Notes under the pieces: model-generated
Seen by the model: the letters and a program-made list of their open reading frames with translations, nothing else
The model's database searches: none
What the model was told of the DNA's origin: nothing
Shown: in pieces, positions 47,721 through 59,700 of the stretch
Numbering within the stretch: position 1 is the stretch's first letter
Layout of the letters: the number at the start of each line of letters is the position of its first letter
NCBI GenBank assembly: GCA_004123355.1
Contig: SCHM01000003.1
Location: 6,343,058-6,407,057, forward strand
Reading direction: 5' to 3'
DNA from: Amphirosellinia nigrospora
Lineage: Eukaryota > Ascomycota > Sordariomycetes > Xylariales > Xylariaceae
DNA: 64,000 bases
Made by a program: the position numbers and the translations under genes

Positions 47721-49747
47721 GAGACATGAGAGATCAGTTGGCAACGACAGCTATGATCCGATGGAGAGGAACGGCAGTTAACGTTGAAATGTGGGAGGGG
47801 AAGTCCACACTACAATGATACCTTATGATGTAGAAAACCGTTATCATTTCAATCGAGCCTTTTATTGTTTCTCATAGACATGGTAGTATGCATCCGGTTG
47901 CTGTGTATGTGGATCACCATGCGTGTCTCTCTCTCTATGCTGACCAATGAAAGTGGGCTTGATGGTCAGAAAATATTTTATCAGTACACTAATAGCACAT
48001 CCAGGTTTAGTGGTCATGTACGGTTCGTCTTCCAGGCACACTAATGCAATACCTACTTAGTCAATTGTGTTGATGTTACCCTCTTTGTTCATTGCTAGGC
48101 ATGTTACTCTGCAAGCAAAGATACCCAGATCTCCTCTCGGGAGATATAAAGATGGGTTCCGTAGTAGTGTTATAAACATGGTGCGGTTGGACTCCTTGCT
48201 ATGTATTAAATTATACTAGACCTTGAGGTATTAGGCCATAATTATTGTCGCCACTAGATAACCATAAGTTGTAAGTACATGTTGTAAGTACTGTAGCCCA
48301 GACCGCCTACTGTGCGCTATACCGTATTTGCCTAGAGTCCATGCGCAGCCCGCAGGGGCCATCGATATCCCTGCATGGGACACGGCCTCAGATAAGCCAA
48401 TAGAAAGCTTTGGAATAATAATCGTGTCGAGATCAATCGTGAGATCCATCGCGAGACCAGTCCAACTGGTCTGGGGCTCATGCTATTATCATCCATCTAC
48501 AACGTGCCAAGCCATGTTCATTTACCCACTCTGGACAACCTCGACCCCAACTTTTTATTCCTGATCTAACCAAATCCTGAGCTCGATCCGTGACTGGCTG
48601 GAGGCATAGTAGGCAGCATACCTCAGCAGGTGCAGACACTTTCAGCGAGCAACCTTGGAACGCACTCAGTCGTCAGTCGTTCAGTCAGTCAGCGGTGACA
48701 CGTTTCCGCCGGCCGATTTCGTTGAGCCACAACCCACCTACCACTAACAACACCTATACGATAGGTAGTTTACTTAATCCAGTGTCGTACGTTCATCACG
48801 CATCACCAGGCTACTATCACTCCGTATAGTACCTATCTATACGTGTAGACTATTACCCTTCCCCGTCGCCCCACGAGTCCACGCCACCCTAATAGCAGCA
48901 GCCTTGCCTTTGTTCGGTCGTCACCAATCCGTCTCTAACCCATCTCTGGTTGTGACCTGTGCCCAAGCCAAGGTGATTCTTCGGCTTCTCTGAGGCGTCG
49001 CCATCATCTCGCTATCTCCCCTTCACTGACCTCGACACTGCCGGTGATACTGCCGGTGATACTACAGGTAGTGGTGCTGGTGGTTCACTGCCAGCCCTTC
49101 GGTTCTAATCATCACTTCTCTCCCCAAGAACCCAACTGCGCCTATATTCAAGGAGCAGTTGAGTGCAGATATCCCTCACAAACCAAGGTAAATAGATAAT
49201 CCAGTAACGCTATGCATGCTCTTCATACACATCTATTCTAGACTACTGGCATATCCCTCCTTTGTGTTTTACTCTGTCCTCACAATGTAAACCCGATCTA
49301 GTACCCCTCCCCAACTTCCAGTCCAATATCAACCTTGGTTCAGCCACATCTAATCACTATCACCCACTATGCCCTATTCATGCCTTTGGCTAGCGGGCCT
49401 TGGTTGGACTTCGTTGATATCAACTCTATACGTCTATCACATTCTGCTGTTCCATTTATCGCCCCCAGGAGGACACCTTATATTGTCTAATATAATCCTG
49501 CTAAGAACTTATCACTTGCTACGACGAGTCGGCTCCGAACCCCTCTAAATCCGAGCACAATCCTTCATAATACATCACACTTGTTTACATATGCTTTCAC
49601 CTTTCTTTTTATTGCAGAGGCTAACAACAAAATCATAGGTTGTACCCGTGGTATCTTTGCTGGGTTGAATCGCCATTTTGTAGCAGGTGAACCTTCCCAG
49701 ATTTCGCCACAGTCCGAGAAACAGGAATTCCAATAACAGCGGCCGTA
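47721..49747. other. Dynein 3' flank and promoter/leader of the GATA factor gene
   Basis: No gene seen. The right half (48850-49740) is rich in C and T and is probably a long leader. A GTAAAT donor near 49189 and a possible acceptor (AATCATAG) at 49640 could mark a leader intron, but I cannot confirm it. Small direct repeats occur: CAGTC near 48665-48695 and ACTGCCGGTGAT near 49037-49060. A GATA/CCAAT cluster lies at 48388-48416. Confidence 0.5.
48388..48416 (+). promoter_or_regulatory. Candidate GATA + CCAAT-N12-RWT (HapX/CBC-like) site upstream of sreA
   Basis: CTCAGATAA (one mismatch to the SreA-type site ATCWGATAA) lies two bases before CCAAT (48397-48401). Twelve bases after CCAAT is AAT, which fits the fungal CBC-HapX pattern CCAAT-N12-RWT. 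Iron-dependent control of sreA by HapX and by SreA is established in Aspergillus. This site is about 1.35 kb from the ATG. A second CCAAT-N12-GAT occurs at 47944-47963, so chance matches are possible. Confidence 0.35.
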
Positions 49748-51519
49748 ATGGAGGTCGCACCGCGTTCCCAGTCCATACTTACTAGAAACGAGCCCTCATC
49801 GAAGAGAACAGCCCTTCCCTCGCGCCCTACCATATCAAGAGATTACAGCAGCCGGGCCTCCGAGCGTGCTGGTCTCAACAGCACTTCACCTACAGGGTCG
49901 ACGAGTCCTACAACCCAGAGCATAGGCGCATCTTCAGAAGGCCCAAGCCCATCACTTAATGGATCCTACAGAGTGTACTCTAAGAGCCCTTCTCCGTTTG
50001 ACGTAACCCGACAAAAACGCCTGCGGGCATAAATCCATCTTCGACCAGCACTGGCCAGGGCGGCCAAGTATGCAGGTATGTACAGCTAAGACACCGATCT
50101 CCTCGGTAACTAATAAGGATCAGCAATTGTGGGACTACAAGAACACCGCTCTGGAGGCGTTCACCCCAAGGCGCTACGATATGCAACGCATGTGGACTAT
50201 ACCTAAAGGCACGGAACTCGGCTCGCCCGACCAATCTGAAGCGCCCTCCTTCCGTAGTTACAACGACGCAGACCAAGGTTGGAGATAAAACCACGTCAAC
50301 ATCATGTTCACAAGGAAATATGGCCAGTATGCCAGGTGCTACTTATGTAGCAGCGGACCAGACTCCCTCGGGATCATGCCCAGGTGGTGGACGCTGTAAT
50401 GGTACTGGCGGTGCTGAAGGGTGCAGCGGCTGTCCTGCCTACAATAATAGGATTGCAAAGAGTGCTCAACTGCAAAACCAGTTGCCCGACCCAACAGATA
50501 GCACAGCCGGCGACGGCCCCACACCCATCGATATCAACGCGCAAGAGAAAGGGCAGACTCCGAACACTACGGTAGTAATAGCCTGCCAGAACTGTGGGAC
50601 AACCATAACGCCATTGTGGCGTCGCGACGAAGCTGGGCATACGATCTGTAACGCTTGTGGTAAGTTGAAGCTCGCAAAGTGAACACGTTCTGCGCTAAAC
50701 TCCCAAGGATTGTATTACAAGCTTCATGGTGTCCACCGGCCCGTAACGATGAAAAAGTCTGTGATTAAACGGAGGAAACGAGTAATACCAGCAAGTCAAG
50801 ATGAGGCATCGGCCGATGCAGAAGACGCCATGGTTATAGACTCGGTGGAACAACAAAGTCAGTATGCCGAATCCGAGATGGAGCGGGGCAGCATGAACGA
50901 AGACGGATCCGTGAACCTCGGGCTACGGCGCAAAGCCAACCACCTCACGCTTCTTCCCGAGCCCATGCCCTCCAGCCATGGAACTACCCCGATACCGTCG
51001 ACTGATCCCGTTGCCTATCACGCACCCCAAACTCTGCAGCATCGCGACCCGATAAGTGACGACAACCGATTACCACCCTTAACATCCATCATGAGCGATC
51101 GCCAGTCATCCATCTCGCCCGCTTCTTTTCTCGGTTCATCCAGTCGAAAACGGTCGTTCTCAGCCACAGATTCCGATATCCCACCCAGCGAGTTCAACCC
51201 GGAACATACGAAGAGGTTGTCTTCCATTAAATCGATATTAAATCCAACCAGCGGATCCAGCCCAAGTTTGGGGCTAGGAACGGACGACACATCAGACATA
51301 CTACGACTGCGTTCCCCGGCCAGTGCAATGATGTCGCCACCAAGCCCCGGAGGGTTTTCAATTACCTCAAGTATGATTCCAAGTATGCGTTCCCGAGAGA
51401 CGACAGTGGATATCGAAAGATCCAGAGCAGACAGACGTGCAGCTCTGCAACAGGAAGCGGAACGGATGCGCGAGTTGCTTGCGGCTAAGGAAAGGGAATT
51501 AGCGGCGCTTGGAGACTAA
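49748..51519 (+). CDS. sreA: Siderophore/iron GATA-type repressor, SreA/SRE family
   Basis: Represses siderophore synthesis and reductive iron uptake when iron is sufficient. Exons are 49748-50075, 50124-50659 and 50708-51519; both introns interrupt zinc fingers, as is usual for this gene. Finger 1 is [20 protein letters not shown]...CNACGLY. It is followed by the diagnostic iron-sensing Cys-rich block ([20 protein letters not shown], then PAYNN). Finger 2 is [20 protein letters not shown]...[17 protein letters not shown] basic stretch [15 protein letters not shown] follows. The C-terminus ends with a predicted coiled coil ([20 protein letters not shown]). About 560 residues. One A is missing from the A5 run at 50014-50018, upstream of finger 1; adding it joins the first frame to [16 protein letters not shown]. 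The two-finger plus Cys-rich architecture makes the assignment firm. Confidence 0.95.
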
Positions 51520-52609
51520 AATTTAATCGTGTTTCCGCACAATTTAGGTGCCCCTTCTCGCCATGTTTAGGGACGTTGATGCAGCGGAGAATGAAGGGCG
51601 AACGAAGTCTCGATGCTAAGGAGTGTCCACGCACGTAACCCTAATGAGAAGGGCTAATATCTTATTTCACTCACGAGTAACGGCGTTTTTTGGCGTGGAC
51701 GAATTATGCATACACTGGCGTACGATACTGCGGAAGGTCTTGAATGGTCTGGCCGTCGATTGAAATTCTTTATTATTACTTGGAGAATGCGGGAACACGA
51801 ATGGGGTGCTAAAACTACGGGATAATCCGACATAATAGTTAAGCAAATGGATATGGGGATAGGGGCAACATTATCTTGATGCCTGGGGCTTACAACAATA
51901 GGATGGTTTACCCAGCCCAAGCCCGCATGAGCATAGAAACGTCAAGTACAATTCTCCACGCGTAGTCGTGTCTATGCCTCGAGATTAAACAGAGACCTAA
52001 AAAGAGACCTAAACTCACACTTTTGACTTTTCATTTCTTCAGAAAAGGGGGACACCGCCGTTTGTAGATAGCTTACTTGTCTAAAGGTTTCCTCCTCTGC
52101 CCTCTAAGTATATGCAGCTGAGAATGCTCCGCATACCGTGCCGGAATTCTTATAACGGCCTCCGACACAGCGAACAAAGTAACCTATAGCAGTAAACACA
52201 ACGACGGTATAACCTTGCCGCCATTTTTCTTGACTACACTAGATAGGTCGATAAATTTACAGTTAAGCGTCGACAAGAGGTGAACATGTCTACCAGCGAT
52301 TCGACCTATGACAATCGTCCGCTTTGTTTCTCTACAACTGGCAGAACCCGGGCAGTCAATTAATTCGACCTTAGATTTCATATCATTCTCCTCATTCGAT
52401 GTTTTCGCTTAAAAATAGTCTCCCGTCCGAGATCCCCTCCCCACCTGCCAGCCTTTCAGACCCCAAACCAAACTTCTTTGCCCCGTGAGTTAGGATTATA
52501 CTCCCAGACCACAGACGCGCGTAGTGAAGGTACCTTTACGAAATACAGACAAGAATCGCAAGTAGGAGATGTGAGCCGCTCTCGTTTCCTCGTGTGAAAG
52601 GGGGGCGAA
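51520..52609. other. Convergent intergenic region, no gene seen
   Basis: 3' flanks of sreA and the Tvp15 gene. Scattered short frames have no recognisable content. Confidence 0.6.
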
Positions 52610-53175
52610 TTAAACTTGCTCAGCACCCCAACCTTGGTCGGCCTCGCGCATGTTGGCAGGGGGCTCGATCGAGGGGACGAATTCCAGCGCGACGTAGGCG
52701 ACGCCGGTTAGGCCAATGACGGAGCCGGCCACGTAGCGCGTCCAGTGGTCTGACAGAAGGATCGAGCCGATGAAGATGTAGACTACATATAGCTTGTTAG
52801 CCGGATCCAGTTGAGTTTGGCTCGGGTGTGGCGGGGGTTGGTATAAGCAAGTCAGGAGCTGAACTAGGCTGGTTTTCACGTACAGATGCCACGGCCGATG
52901 AAGGAGAACATGAAGGACGCGTAGCGCGATACTTGGGGTGGGATCTGGAACTCGAGAAGGCCGACGAAGGCGCCGAAGATGATCACGTATACGCCGGTGA
53001 TGATGGAATGCAGATCGGCGTTGAAGAACTGCGATATACCACCCAGGATCATAACCACACCCACGACGAGGTTGACGATTCGGCTGCGATGCGCGCCGTG
53101 TTAGTAAAGCGGAGCGACAGCATAGAGTGTGTGCGTGCGTGCGAGCGATACATACAAGGAGTCGGAGAAGTCCAT
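52610..53175 (-). CDS. TVP15: Golgi membrane protein Tvp15 (COPI-associated family)
   Basis: Small tetraspanning Tvp15 protein of late Golgi/Tlg2 vesicles, about 130 residues against 143 in yeast. Exons are 53156-53175, 52884-53083 and 52610-52782; introns are 72 and 101 nt. The start reads MDFSDSFRIVN across the first junction. Four hydrophobic segments are visible: LVVGVVMILGGISQFF, IITGVYVIIFGAFVGLLEF, FMFSFIGRGIFYIFIGSILL (spanning the second junction) and AGSVIGLTGVAYVALEF. The cytosolic tail ends MREADQGWGAEQV. No frame correction is needed, unlike in most neighbours. The family is clear; the paralogue assignment rests on length and topology. Confidence 0.87.
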
Positions 53176-53887
53176 TGTGAGTCTTTGTCTACTCTTCTAA
53201 GAGCCGATGCGCTGTTGTGTTTGATGGCTTGCGTGTCGACCTGAATAGAGCGGAGTAAAGTAGTCGTTCCCAGCTCTCGATATGAATGAACGTCTTGGAT
53301 GTAGTTCCGATCGAAGATGATCTTTTCGAGGAGTGTTTTGTTGTTTTGCGTCTGTGAAGGAGGCTTAGCTACCTAGGTTAGGTAGTTAGCTAGGCAGGCA
53401 GGTAGCTTGCCAAGGTATATAGCTTCGCAATCTGTGACAGGGGCTAGACGTTGCAATGCGACCTTTGTCGTCATCCTGAACATTTTGTGGGTCTGCAAGC
53501 CACATGAGGCTGTTAAGCCAGGTGGGCACGATGGTCCACATCCACCGCCACAGCTGAGGTGACTTAGATAAGCACTTCCAAGGTTATCTGGCTACTATGT
53601 AGATACCAATGCACCTGCCCAAGCCCAAGAGCTCCATAGTTGTGACGGGAATTGCATCCTAGAAATCGCGGGCAATTTCCACCCAAATTATTCCTCACCC
53701 TCCCCCTTACTCGAATGAAGTTCTCATCATAACTTCTCTCACGCCCACGCCCACGCCCACGCGAACCACGCAGAAAACACCAGATTAGAACCGCTTCCCA
53801 GTTGTTCCTTGACTGCCCTCATCGACTGTGCTCACACCCATCGCACAGTCACGCTACCATTACCCCTCGTCTCTTCCACACTACTTT
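53176..53887. other. Divergent intergenic region of TVP15 and the F-box gene
   Basis: Presumably both promoters. It holds a CTACCTAGGTTAGGTAGTTAG cluster at about 53370-53412 and an ACGCCC tandem repeat at 53741-53761. No gene seen. Confidence 0.6.
53741..53761 (+). repeat. Tandem repeat ACGCCC x3.5
   Basis: Perfect hexamer repeat about 125 bases upstream of the F-box gene ATG, in a C-rich leader. Confidence 0.9.
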
Positions 53888-56800
53888 ATGCAACTAGAGT
53901 TTCCCAAGACCCTCCAGCACACCCAACCACGAAGCACTTCCCAAACTTCCCACCACTCCGATCAATATGGCCCCCAGCACCATGATGCGAGCGGCGAGCC
54001 CCGCGGCCCGAACCAACAGCGAGACCACAGTATGTTGTTGCCGCACTCTGCCAACGACGCCGACTCGCTCGACCCTCTTGACCCTTTCGGCCACGGCGTC
54101 CGCCTGGAGCCCCTTGAACTTGAAGAACGGTTGCGCCGACTGAGTGTCGGCGACCAGCCGCCCACGGGACGGGTTCCGCTTGCTGGCCACCGGATTACCG
54201 AGTACGAGGGCGCCTTGACGCCTTCTGTGCCTAGACAAGCTCTGGGGTTCAAGGTCATTAAGCGCGCCGACAATGAGACGGCTGGTGTCAACCTGGATGA
54301 CTTCCCAAACGGTATGCGGCCCATATTGCGCTCTTGTAGCCGCCACAATTCTAACTAGAGCGTACAGAGATTCTGACGCATATTCTCTCGCATCTCCATC
54401 CCGACTCCCACGCCTCTGTGGCCTTGGTATCCAAACGATTCTACGCGTTGATCACCACGCCCCATGCATGGCGCATGGCTTTCCAGCGCTTCTTCCCTGG
54501 TCAGGATGCATTGGGTATCGCCAATAAACCACAGGGAGTCGCTTGGGTGAGGAGGATGACGATACCGTCCGGTCCGAGGTGCGGGTCTTTACCCGCCTGA
54601 CTCCGCATGCCTCTTGGCGTAGCGAATACCTTTGGAGGACGCGTCTTCTTCGAAGTCTTGCTAGGGGAAAGCCCGGAGGAGTTGGCGCGTCATTGCGTTC
54701 CAGCCAGTCCGGCAAGAAGGCTACTGCAGTTTTGACTTACAACACCAAGGTGCCTTCTGTCGTCACTCATGTCCATGCCACGTTCAAGCCGAATGGGAAG
54801 AAGAACCCGCGGGTTATTCATGGTGCTTCTGATTTGTGTGTTGGTAGTGCAAGCGACCCCACCGTTGGCAAGGTTGAAAAATGGGGCTTGGACGACCCTT
54901 TCGCTTTTGCCCAATTGGATGAGGTCATGCCACAGCTCATGCCTTATGGAATGGGAGAAGGTCCTGCCGCTATGCCTAATGTCATGGATGTGAGCCAGCC
55001 GTATGGCCTCGTTGGTGGCGAAGGGTTCCCAGGCGGTCGTGTGTTCTTCCGACCAACTGGGGAGTACAGGGGGAAATATCTTGGCCAAGAAACCGACTTG
55101 GTTGAGGCGCATCCGGACATCCCAAAGATCCCTGAGCTCTCGGAAGGAATTTGTTCGGTATGGGTTGCCAAGTCGTCTTCTGTACCTACTGTTACTCAAT
55201 CCATGGTCGGTATCATGACTGGGTCATCTTTGGGGTGGTAACCACTTATGCTCTAGGTTATGACCCCTCGGGCCCGCGATACACTCCTGGCGAAATAAGT
55301 GCTCGTTGGGTGCTAAGTCCGGGCGTGCCTATTATAGCACTCAAGATTGATGAGAGCTACAGCCAGAAGCGAAAAGCTATGAACCGCGTTTGGGCGGTTG
55401 CTCTCAATGCCTTGGGTGAAGTCTACTACTTAACCAAACCTCCAAGCCCGCCTATTAGCAAGACCAAAGCCGATGACAGCACTAAGATCGCCTGGCATAC
55501 TGGTCGGTCAACTTACTGGAACCTTGTAGAGGCCACTCGACGACAAGCGCGTCCTGATGAGTCGGGAAGAAACGCTGTACGAGGAAGTTACTCTCCCAGG
55601 TCTCCTGCTAATGCTATGAGCTTGAGCAAGGACCAAATGATTGCCGAGGCGCGAGAGATTGAGAAATTCCTTCGCTATAAGCCATCACATTTTCGGAAGG
55701 TTTGTTACGGATGGGACATGCGTCGAAGACTGGAAGTTGACTTCGCTGGTGATGACGAACTTGGTGCAGGAGAAATCTTCTTCGTTGTTAATTGTGCATT
55801 GGATGATGGTAAACCATGGGCTTTACGACGCTTTACTCGAGCTGTTGTCCATCGACCCCAACCAAGTGCGACACCTCCGCAAGTTCCAGAGTATTCTTCA
55901 GAGCCATCGTCGCGACAATCTATATTTGGCGGTGGTGCCGTTCGGTCCACATCACCGAATTCTTCAAGTTCTCCTCTCCTTAAGCGAGTCCTATCACCGT
56001 CCGGTAAACAGTCATCTTCGCCAATCGCCACAGACCCAAATGCGGTAGACGATTGGGTAGAGACCATATTCTTGTCGAAGGAGATTGGCAATGTAACGAT
56101 CACTGCGAGTGCCGTTGATATGTCACTTATGGCATTAGTTGCGTCATTTGAAGACCCCCTAAAAGATGTTTCTGGTCTAGCTGGTGGTCCTGCGACGCCA
56201 TCTGGACAGACGCCCTCTGATATCCCAGGTCGAAGAGCAAGGTTGATTGGACTGGGTACAAGCACTGGAAAAGTAGTGCTCTGGAATACTCGAGCTGGGC
56301 ATACAGGCGACGGCATCTTTCCGGTCCGTGTTATTCAGACAGAATCGCCGAGGTTTCTTGCTTGGCTCTCTCGGCTCTTTACTTGGTCCATGGAAGTGAC
56401 GGTCTTGTTCAGGCTTGGGATCCCTTGGCTTCCACAATGGAGCCGGTTCGCACATTGAATTCTCGCTCTCCTGGTCGTATGCCTCGCCATCTCCTTGCTT
56501 TAAATCCCAACCTGGGCGATGCGAGCTTTTCCGCCGTCGGTGCCATTTATCTAGACCCAGACCCGACTATCCTTCACGGATAGTCGCTTTCGGTACCTTT
56601 ATCCGATATTGGGCTTACAGCTCTTCGCATCAGTCTTCCGGCCGCAAACGAAGATTACGACATTCTGATATTCACGGTCGCCTCTCTGGACGACGTCATG
56701 GTGGTGGTGTCAAAGGCTACATTGCTGCCGAAGCTGAAGAGCTTCGCGACGAGCAACGACATAAAGCACGGGAACAAGCCCGCCTTAGGTCTCGCTTTGG

Positions 56801-57500
56801 AGTAGGGATCAACAACTTGAGTGAAGAAGAAGCCCTTCAGTATGCAGAGATGGTATCCCAGGAGTCGTATTTGCTAGACCAGCAGCGGCGAATGAGCACC
56901 AGCGACACCGGGTCAACTGCAGATCTTGACACGACTTCAACCACTGGAAGCGCAGATACTATCACGCCCGACCCCAGTGTCGCCGATGCGAGCCCGCCAA
57001 CCGGAAATGCCAGCGCTGCGGCCGAGACTATCAGTGAAAGCGAATACGAGCTTCAGATACAAACTGCGATACGGCTATCCCTTTTAGAGGGCGTTAATGA
57101 TCTTGGTCGCTCTCCAAAGGACCACGGCTTGAGCGAGTTTGACGGCCCTATCACTTTCAAAGAGAAAAAGAACAAACGATCGTCATCTAGTTCTCTTTCG
57201 AGGTCTCCATCGTCGAGCCGTACGCCCATGGTCAAACAGGCCGGCTCATCGTCGACGGCGATGATGATTGCCCCTTCAGTGGCTGATGATGACCTGGAAT
57301 TAGCCTTGCAGCTAAGCCTTGCTGAAGAGGAGAGCAGAAAGACAATGGTTCAGTTGGAAACCAGCGAGGATGAATTTCTCCGCTCAGTGGAGGCGGATTG
57401 GGCAAGGGTAAAGGGAGGGCGGTGTAAATATTGGTGTGAGGAGAGGAGAGAGTGGTGGCGTCGATTTCGCTTCTTGCACTACCTGTTCATTCCATTCTAG
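53888..57500 (+). CDS. F-box protein with C-terminal ubiquitin-interacting motifs
   Basis: Large fungal F-box protein of about 1,180 residues, probably a substrate adaptor of an SCF ubiquitin ligase. Exons are 53888-54311 and 54368-57500. The first in-frame ATG is 53888. A leader region (LDPLDPFGHGVRLEPLELEE) precedes the F-box, which spans the intron: DFPN-EILTHILSHLHPDSHASV then VALVSKRFYALITTPHAW. The middle has WD-like segments: VIHGASDLCV, RVIQTESP, SALYLVHGSDGLVQAWDPLA. The end has two UIM-like helices, YELQIQTAIRLSLLEG (about 57046) and DLELALQLSLAEEESRK (about 57292), with the A-x-x-x-S cores. Four one-base losses are needed (near 54545, 55238, 56370 and 56585), all of the same type. 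The last 30 residues (RCKYWCEERREWWRRF) may be out of frame. Partner and substrate are unknown. Confidence 0.87.
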
Positions 57501-57829
57501 CCAAGAGGCTTAATGTTTCATACTCATTACTTTTAGAATTCATTTGAGACTCAGCTTATAATACCATATGGTACTCTCTTAATTGGCATTAAAACCCCTT
57601 ATTGCCACCGCCAATCAGACAGTGCTCTACTAGTACCGAGGTCTGAGTTAACTACTAACGCTGATGGAATTTTCTGGCTAATTAGATTGCACGGGCTTGT
57701 AAACGCCAACAGTATTCCTTAATTCTAACTCTATGATATTATACATACAGCTACGACAAATAGGATTATATAAATTAGCACAACGAAACCTCTAGTAATG
57801 GCGAATCAGGATTCGGATTCAGATTCATC
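57501..57829. other. F-box gene 3' flank, nothing else seen
   Basis: AT-rich 3' flank between the F-box gene and the tRNA gene. No coding signal. Confidence 0.6.
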
Positions 57830-57919
57830 GGTCTGGTGGTCTAGTGGTATGATTCTCGCTTAGGGTACACCCTATGCTTAATATGCGAGAGGTCCCGGGT
57901 TCAATCCCCGGCCAGACCC
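57830..57919 (+). tRNA. tRNA-Pro (anticodon AGG) with 18-nt intron
   Basis: Acceptor stem GGTCTGG pairs with CCAGACC (57912-57918), with discriminator C at 57919. The D-arm/A box is TGGTCTAGTGGTATGAT. Anticodon stem TCTCGC/GCGAGA encloses loop TTAGGGT, with anticodon AGG at 57862-57864 after splicing. The intron 57866-57883 lies one base after the anticodon, the canonical place for splicing by tRNA endonuclease. The TpsiC arm and B box are GGGTTCAATCCCC. It should read CCU (and CCC by inosine). CCA is not encoded, as expected in eukaryotes. Confidence 0.97.
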
Positions 57920-57924
57920 TTTTT
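57920..57924 (+). terminator. Pol III terminator T5
   Basis: Five T directly after the discriminator base of the tRNA-Pro gene, sufficient for RNA polymerase III termination. Confidence 0.9.
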
Positions 57925-59700
57925 AGTGTCTAATTCTCCTAACTTGCTGGGGATAGGTCTTTTTTCTCTCTTGGATCTTGCGTTTTGTTTTGCTTTATTC
58001 ATCTGTCCCCATTAACTCTTGTAGGCAAGGGAGAGTGAGTGTTTCCAGATATCTCTCTACTCATGTGTATGTAGTATGTATGTGTATACATACATGCATG
58101 TATATCCTCCGCGGTTCAGTCGAGAAAATACTTAGTGAGTAACCAACCAAATGAATTGAGATGGACAATAATTATCTATCTATTATTTTCTATTTATAGA
58201 TAGACGGATGGATGGAGATATATATATAGTGAGGGAAGCCGGAGTAAATCGCGAGAGAGTAGAATTCGTAGCTTTCCTTAATAAGATGGCGTACATTGAG
58301 TAGTAGTCTCGACCAGCCTAAGTAAGATAAGAAGAGGTGGATGAGGTTGGGCCCACCGGTATTTTCTCCTTTCGTTGAGACTCTTGTTGAGCACTTATTC
58401 ATGTATGTGTATATGTAGGTGTGGGCATATATACACCCGGGACGAATTACTTAATAACTCGGTAACATCAGCTCTGTCTGTCTGTCTGTCTGCGTGCGTG
58501 TCCATCCAACTAGAGCAAGTCTCACGTTCGTTCGCGCGTAGATCTAGCGCCTCAAGATAACCAACCAACCAGTTAGTAATCTTCTGATAGAGATCGTACG
58601 TGTACGAGCGAGCATAACATACCATATCAGCAAGCTCGAGGTCCCAGGGAAAACATCAGCCAATGCCCTCCTACCCTACGCAAATTTGAATCACCCTTTC
58701 CTGTCAAGTATAACCCATGAGTTAACTGTCACGCAGAGGTTGGGGTGTTCAAAAACTACTCAAAAGTCCCATGCTAGACGTGAGTTAATACGCTTAAGTA
58801 TAGCCGCATGTTTATACGGACTACTCTCCCGAAGGCTTTGATTACAAGTCAGGAAGAACCCATGAGTCTTTCAACATGCGAAAGAATTAGGCATGATGTC
58901 AGTCACCGCGCGCAAATGAGCCAACAAATTAAGTAAAGTCGCACAAGTAATTACCGAGGAGGAGCAAAAGTAAGGTCAATGCTAGTTTTTTTTTCTACTT
59001 TTTCCAAGTTTCTATAGAGCTTCATGCTTTTCGGAGCCAGCTACAGACAATCAAATTTGCAACCCCAGAGACCTATGGCCTGTTTGTTGCCTGTGGTGTG
59101 GTGTAGCCGTGCTGCTATAGAGCATGACTTTGCTACCAACGTTCCTCGTTTCCACATAATTGTTAGTTTGACATCTTAACCTAGCCTCCCTCCAGATAAT
59201 CAACACGTGAATACGCATTCAGTGTCAAAACCATCAGCCAACATGATGTCCTGATAGTTGTCGAAATGTGGTCCCTGAAGCTCCCTCCATGGGCCGTATT
59301 CCGGCCCCCCTAATACCGTCAACTTCATGATCCTAAGTTGTTCCGAGAGAGGGAAGCCCGCTCTGTTTCGAGCGTCGCTCCCATGAATGCTCTTCCTTTT
59401 ATTATCGTCTGACCCATCCAATACGAATCCAAGCAGGACCGACAGGTTATGTAAGACAGGAGTTAAAACAGTGAGATAACCGAGAAGCCGTAAACTCCGT
59501 CGCTGGCCTAGATATCTGTGTAGGCATCCCAAGGTATAAATGCGTGCATGAATAAATTGTAGTCGAAAAAATATAGATAAAAAAGGAGATGAGGCGCGTC
59601 TAGCAGGTAGAATTAAAGGGTGTAAGGTATATGGAGTTCAAGACCCTCGTGTGTTTTGGGTCTCGCCTCAAGAAAATGACAATGACAACTGGTGTCACCC
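57925..59700. other. Intergenic, microsatellite-rich, no gene seen
   Basis: Contains a TGTATG/CATACA-rich tract (about 58063-58104), a GATGGATGGAGATATATATATAG stretch (58206-58229) and a CTGT tetranucleotide repeat (58474-58492). No protein frame is recognised. The minus frame at 59200-59532 is open but unlike any family I know. Confidence 0.55.
58474..58492 (+). repeat. Microsatellite CTGT x4.75
   Basis: Perfect tetranucleotide run followed by CGTGCGTG. Confidence 0.9.
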
